This document shows positions 60,459 through 64,000 of a DNA stretch of 64,000 nucleotides, one piece after another. Below the pieces are notes generated by a model that was not told the DNA's origin, did no database searches, and saw nothing but the letters and a program-made list of their open reading frames with translations. Source of the stretch: Phyllobacterium calauticae (GTDB lineage Bacteria; Pseudomonadota; Alphaproteobacteria; Rhizobiales; Rhizobiaceae); assembly GCF_019991125.1 (NCBI RefSeq), contig NZ_JAGENB010000008.1:104567-168566 (forward strand), read 5' to 3'. A program made the position numbers and the translations under genes. Each line of letters starts with the position of its first letter. Position 1 is the stretch's first letter.

Positions 60459-62217
60459 CCTTGCGCAGCGCATCGAGATAGCGCTGCAAATGCTCGGGGT
60501 TTCGCCAGGGGACTCCGGCACGCGTCGTCGCAATGCTGGTCCCCGGGGCGACCTGGAGAAGGCGGTCAAGCGCGGCACGCGTCGCGTCTGCATCACCCAT
60601 CTCGCCGAGTGCCGCCAGAAGAACCCTATGACCGGTCGGAAAATTGGGATTGAGATGCAGGGCCTTGCGCGCCCATTCCGCCGCAGCGTCGTAAAGCCCG
60701 TCGGCAAACTCGGCCATGCCGAAAAATGCGAAAGTCCAGTAATTGGCCGGGTCGCGCGGGCTGAGCCGTATGGCCATCTTCAGGGTTTCGCGTGCATTGC
60801 CGCTTTCACCCGCCAGCGCATAATATCCGCCGCCCCACATGCGTGCGAACGCCAGATTGGGATTGATATCGATGGCCGTTTCCAGGCACCGCCGGGCATC
60901 GTCGAACCGCCGCATGAACAGGGCGACTGAACCGAGGATCGTATGCGCTTCGGCATCCCGCTCATCCAGTTCAACCGCGACGCGCGCCATCTCGTGGGCT
61001 TCGTTCATGGCCTGCGGCGGATTGGGGCTCCAAGCATACAGCACATCGATGATATCGCACATGGCATGCACCACCCGTGCCCGCGCCAGGTTCGGATCAA
61101 GCGCTATTGCCTTCAGGGCAAAATCCTTGGCTGCCGCGCTGTCTTCCCTTGTCCAGCGCCAGGCATGCCAGTTCGCTCGCATGACATAATCCCACGCGCT
61201 GAGGTTGGCGGGGTCTTTCCGGCGAGCCCGCTTCATCTCCGCGCCGATGAGTTCGGGCGTCACCACGCCAACAATGCTCGCCGTGATGTCGTCCTGGACA
61301 GCGAAGATGTCATCCATCTGCCGGTCGAACTGCTCGGCCCAGATATGATTGCCGGTCGCCGCATCGATCAGCTGCGCGGTGATCCGCACCCGGGGACCGC
61401 TGCGCCGCACGCTGCCTTCCAGCACATAGCGCACGCCGAGTTCCCCGGCGACCTGCTTTATGTCGACGGCACCGCCTCTGTATGTAAAGGATGAATTGCG
61501 GGCGATGACAAAGAATGCCTGGTTGCGCGCCAGCCCCGTAATGATGTCTTCGGCGATACCGTCGGCAAAATACTCCTGGTCCTTGTCGGCACTCATATCC
61601 TGGAACGGCAGGACGGCGATGGCCGGCTTGGCGACACCGTCGGCCGATGGCGCATCGGATCGGGGGCGTTTGGCACCCGCCATGATCTCCAGCACAACCC
61701 GGTAGACGCGTATGCGCTTCCTGATGTTCTTGACCTGCCGTTCGCCAAGATCTTCAAAGGTGAAGGCCACTTTGCCCGCGACCTGCTCAAACACATTCGC
61801 GGTGATCGAGATACCACCCGGTTCAGCCAAGGCTTCCATCCTTGCGGCGATATTGACGCCGTCGCCAAAGATATCATCACCGTCAATGACGATATCGCCT
61901 ATGTTGATGCCTGCACGATATTGAATGCGGTGCTCCCGCGGCATGTCCGCTTCGGCGTCCGCCACGCCGCGCTGGATCAGAACCGCACTTTCGACCGCGT
62001 CGACAACGCTGCCGAATTCGACAAGCAGCCCGTCGCCCGTTGTCTTGACGATGCGTCCATTGTGTTCCCGCAGAACCGGATCGATCAACTGCTGACGATG
62101 AACGCGCATGCGCGCTATCGTGGCGGCCTCGTCGGTTTCCATATGGCGCGAATAACTGACCATATCGATTGCCAGAATGGCAACCAGTTTGCGTGCAACG
62201 CGGTCGATAGCCAACAC
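60442..62217 (-). CDS. Adenylate cyclase with TolB-like and TPR regions
   Basis: A 591-residue protein. The GTG start at 62217 follows GGGGAGCA. The N-terminal class III cyclase domain (about 8-185) has the metal Asp in AIDMVSYSR, Lys in RIVKTTGDGLLVEF and Asp in GDDIFGDGVNIAARM, so it appears catalytically complete and ATP-specific. A TolB-N/FlgO-like region follows (about 200-320: IAVLPFQDMSADKDQEYFAD, YVLEGSVRRSG), then TPR-type helices to the C-terminus. This is a common cyclase architecture in rhizobia, where many paralogs occur. It is transcribed alone. Confidence 0.92.
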   Translation of the reverse strand: MLAIDRVARKLVAILAIDMVSYSRHMETDEAATIARMRVHRQQLIDPVLREHNGRIVKTTGDGLLVEFGSVVDAVESAVLIQRGVADAEADMPREHRIQYRAGINIGDIVIDGDDIFGDGVNIAARMEALAEPGGISITANVFEQVAGKVAFTFEDLGERQVKNIRKRIRVYRVVLEIMAGAKRPRSDAPSADGVAKPAIAVLPFQDMSADKDQEYFADGIAEDIITGLARNQAFFVIARNSSFTYRGGAVDIKQVAGELGVRYVLEGSVRRSGPRVRITAQLIDAATGNHIWAEQFDRQMDDIFAVQDDITASIVGVVTPELIGAEMKRARRKDPANLSAWDYVMRANWHAWRWTREDSAAAKDFALKAIALDPNLARARVVHAMCDIIDVLYAWSPNPPQAMNEAHEMARVAVELDERDAEAHTILGSVALFMRRFDDARRCLETAIDINPNLAFARMWGGGYYALAGESGNARETLKMAIRLSPRDPANYWTFAFFGMAEFADGLYDAAAEWARKALHLNPNFPTGHRVLLAALGEMGDADATRAALDRLLQVAPGTSIATTRAGVPWRNPEHLQRYLDALRKAGLPE

Positions 62218-62289
62218 TGCTCCCCATCTGAATGGCTCTGCAACCGACTTTATGAGTCTATGCCAGCCAAGTCCATGTGAAACAGGTGA

Positions 62290-62527
62290 TCAAAATGCGA
62301 TCGGCAAGTCGCCACCGCTGCGGTGGCGAGGAAAGGCAGAGCAATCTGCCTGAGCCGCAATCCTGTCGATGGCTCCGCTCTCTAGGTGGAACTACCAATT
62401 CTCAAATCGATTTAAATGGCTAGAGTATCTTTCGAGGGCTTTGGTCTTCAGATGCACTCTTTTCCAATGACCAATATCTTTTTCAACGATCAAAGGCACC
62501 GGTCTGGCAACAGACCGGTGTTTTATT
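62290..62527 (+). ncRNA. Candidate structured small RNA with intrinsic terminator
   Basis: The 522-base gap 62218-62739 has no convincing protein gene but contains ordered hairpins on the plus strand: TCGCCACCG/CGGTGGCGA (62309-62329, 3-base loop); AGGCAGA-GCAA-TCTGCCT (62334-62351) with a GNRA tetraloop; and CACCGGTCTG-GCAA-CAGACCGGTG (62497-62520) followed by TTTTATT. The last is a strong intrinsic terminator, yet no plus-strand gene ends there: the neighbour upstream is on the minus strand. A small RNA ending at about 62527 explains this best. Its start is undefined; I give 62290 only as the first structured point. Confidence 0.4.
62497..62527 (+). terminator. Intrinsic terminator with GCAA loop
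   Basis: Ten-bp perfect stem CACCGGTCTG / CAGACCGGTG with a GCAA tetraloop, followed directly by TTTTATT. It is plus-strand by its T run. It is an orphan with respect to known genes, which supports a short transcript upstream. Confidence 0.75.
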
Positions 62528-62606
62528 GCGTATTCCACCGCGGCAATTCCCGGTGCAGGACGTCCCATCAACCATGCCACATTGATTATACTCAGCAATT
62601 TTGAAA

Positions 62607-62620
62607 GCTTTGATCAAAGC
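62607..62620. promoter_or_regulatory. Perfect palindrome upstream of the caspase-like gene
   Basis: GCTTTGATCAAAGC is a 14-base perfect dyad, about 120 bases before the ATG at 62740. A spaced version of the same half-site (GCTTTGAT...ATCAAGC) is seen upstream of the vjbR-like gene at 30755-30776. It could be an operator, but a short palindrome of this size can arise by chance. Confidence 0.3.
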
Positions 62621-62739
62621 AGATTTAAAGCGCCGATCCCACGATTTTGCCGGAATCATGGAGCACGATTTTTGCGTGCCGCTTTCAAAGCACACCATAA
62701 TCCTGCTGCACGTGCGTGCTTTGCAATGAGGTGATCGAG

Positions 62740-64000
62740 ATGCGAATAATCCGGACATGTCTTGCTGTATTTCTGTTACTCGGCTCCCTATCCATTCCCG
62801 GCCTGGCCCAAGCCCAGGCGCCATTAGAGAAGAGAATCGCTCTCGTCATCGGCAATTCGGCCTATCAAACCGGTCCGCTGCCGACACCCGCCAACGATGC
62901 CGGCCTGATTGCACAAACATTGCAGGCCGCAGGATTTGATGTGGTCGGAGCGAGGGATCTCGATCAGGATTCGTTGCGCCATACCTTCCGGGATTTTCTC
63001 GACAAGGCAACGGCCTCCGGGCCCGACACCGTCGTCTTCGTTTATCTCGCCGGGTATGGCCTGCAGTATGAAGGCGAAAACTATTTTGCCGGTGTCGATG
63101 CGAAAATGAAGCGCGCAACCGATGTTCCCGTCGAAGCCATACGGGTCTCCGATTTCACCAAATCGCTCGCCGCACTGCAGAACAAGGGCACCATCATGGT
63201 GCTCGACGCGGCCCGAACCAACCCATTCGTCCGATCGGATCAGCCGCTGGCAGGGGGATTGGCCATTGTCGATCCCGATCCCAATGTCCTGATCGGCTTC
63301 AATGCAGCGCCCGGAACCGTCGCTCCGCCAGAGGCGGGGCCTTACGGCGCCTATGCGCACGCCCTTGCCGAGATGATCCGTGTCGGCGGGCTGGGGCTTG
63401 ATGACGTCTTCGATCGCACGCGCCTGCGGGTGAGCGATGCGACCAAGGGCGGGGAACTGCCCTGGAATGCCACGAAATTCCGTACGCCGTTCCTTTTCTT
63501 CGATAAAGGCCCCGATGCGCCGGCACAGCAAGTATCCGCGCTGCAGGGCGGTGCAATGCGGGCCAAGGCCATTCGCGATTTTGATGCCCGCGATGCCTAT
63601 CTCGCCGCGCTCGATCGCGATACGCTGCGCGGGTACGAGGATTTTCTTGCCGCTTACCCCAGCGACCCGATGGCCAAGCGTGTGCGGGCCATTGTCGCTG
63701 CCCGGCGTGAGGCGATCACATGGCGCCAAACCTGGGTCGCCGACACGCCGGAAGCCTATTGGTCATATCTGCGCCGCTATCCGCATGGTCCGCACGGCTG
63801 GGATGCCCGCCGGAGGCTTGACCATTTTGAAGCCGCGCTGGAGCCGCCCGCATCCTTCACGGTAATTGCTTACGACGTGCCGCCGCCACCTGAAACGGAA
63901 ATCATCTATGTCGACCGCCCGGTCCTGTATTTCGATGATCCCGAATTCGACTTTGCGCCGCCACCCCCGCCGCCGGTGATCTTCCTGCCGCCACCACCGC
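62740..64000 (+). CDS. Exported caspase-fold protein with altered catalytic residues (partial)
   Basis: The frame opens with ATG at 62740 and stays open to the window end (420 codons seen), so the C-terminus is missing. Signal peptide about 1-27 (ending AQA). The p20-like caspase region (about 30-260) starts RIALVIGNSAYQTGPLPTPA. In active caspase-fold peptidases the His sits in a GHG turn and the Cys in a DAC(R) strand; here they read YLAGYGLQYE and MVLDAARTNPF, so both catalytic residues are replaced (His to Tyr, Cys to Ala). A middle region holds repeated Trp/Tyr motifs (YEDFLAAYPSDPMAKRV, YWSYLRRYPHGPHG), and the visible end is proline-rich. It is likely a secreted binding or scaffold pseudo-enzyme; similar pseudo-caspases occur in rhizobia. 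Confidence 0.82.
   Translation, partial: MRIIRTCLAVFLLLGSLSIPGLAQAQAPLEKRIALVIGNSAYQTGPLPTPANDAGLIAQTLQAAGFDVVGARDLDQDSLRHTFRDFLDKATASGPDTVVFVYLAGYGLQYEGENYFAGVDAKMKRATDVPVEAIRVSDFTKSLAALQNKGTIMVLDAARTNPFVRSDQPLAGGLAIVDPDPNVLIGFNAAPGTVAPPEAGPYGAYAHALAEMIRVGGLGLDDVFDRTRLRVSDATKGGELPWNATKFRTPFLFFDKGPDAPAQQVSALQGGAMRAKAIRDFDARDAYLAALDRDTLRGYEDFLAAYPSDPMAKRVRAIVAARREAITWRQTWVADTPEAYWSYLRRYPHGPHGWDARRRLDHFEAALEPPASFTVIAYDVPPPPETEIIYVDRPVLYFDDPEFDFAPPPPPPVIFLPPPP

Noticed and set aside
34036..62217. Defence or toxin-antitoxin island
   Set aside because: The caspase-like gene at the right end raised this idea, but its catalytic residues are replaced, it is secreted, and no effector, nuclease or antitoxin lies beside it in the window.
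1..64000. tRNA, rRNA or CRISPR features
   Set aside because: No cloverleaf-like conserved T-loop sequence, rRNA segment or regularly spaced repeat array was seen on reading both strands.

Overview
The window looks like chromosomal DNA of a motile alphaproteobacterium of the Hyphomicrobiales (Rhizobiales), nearest to the Brucellaceae/Phyllobacteriaceae/Mesorhizobium group. The reasons are the rhizobial-type flagellar gene set (flaF, flbT, motC, motE, a fliK/motD next to motC), an FtcR/Rem-type regulator, a LuxR-type regulator whose C-terminus closely matches Brucella VjbR as I remember it, palindromic repeats typical of these genomes, and a base composition that looks GC-rich (roughly 60% by eye). 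The species cannot be fixed from the sequence alone.

Bases 1 to about 30,550 form a large flagellar cluster. On the minus strand, reading right to left, are: DUF1217-flgF-fliI-membrane protein; flgB-flgC-fliE-flgG-flgA-flgI-motE-flgH-fliL-fliP; a single flagellin gene; fliF-fliH-like-motB-motC-fliK-lytic transglycosylase; ftcR; and flgE-flgK-flgL-flaF-flbT-flgD-fliQ. On the plus strand, motA-fliM-membrane protein-fliN-fliG-flhB diverge from the DUF1217/flgF operon. A conserved protein of unknown function and the convergent vjbR-like gene close the cluster. Neighbouring genes mostly overlap by 1-4 bases, so the operons are tight. Five operon heads (flgE, fliF, flgB, DUF1217/flgF, motA) carry the same 11-base motif, TTC(A/G)(C/G)GCAAG(C/A), ending 42-52 bases before the start codon. 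This is the strongest unexplained regulatory signal in the window. Chemotaxis genes, flhA, fliR and visN/visR are not present here.

Bases 31,000-50,000 read as a signalling and surface-glycan region. It holds a DUF3095 protein with a cyclase-like motif set, a UDP-sugar dehydrogenase, a class III cyclase-like protein translationally coupled to a secreted polysaccharide lyase, and a MITE-like element. After these come a complete oligopeptide-type ABC importer (fused ATPase, Tat-type binding protein, two permeases), three consecutive glycosyltransferases, an EAL-domain c-di-GMP phosphodiesterase and a CYTH-CHAD protein. Their co-location suggests production, remodelling and uptake of an envelope or capsular glycan, but the product is unknown.

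Bases 50,000-64,000 are mixed metabolism and stress functions: a secreted phytase-like esterase, a SixA-type phosphatase, zwf, a PPi-type phosphofructokinase, a DUF922 protease, msrA-msrB, an M32 carboxypeptidase, a 14-TM MFS exporter and an adenylate cyclase with TolB-like and TPR regions. The window ends inside a secreted caspase-fold protein whose catalytic His and Cys both appear to be replaced. Just upstream of that gene is a structured stretch, with two GCAA-looped hairpins and an intrinsic terminator, that could encode a small RNA.
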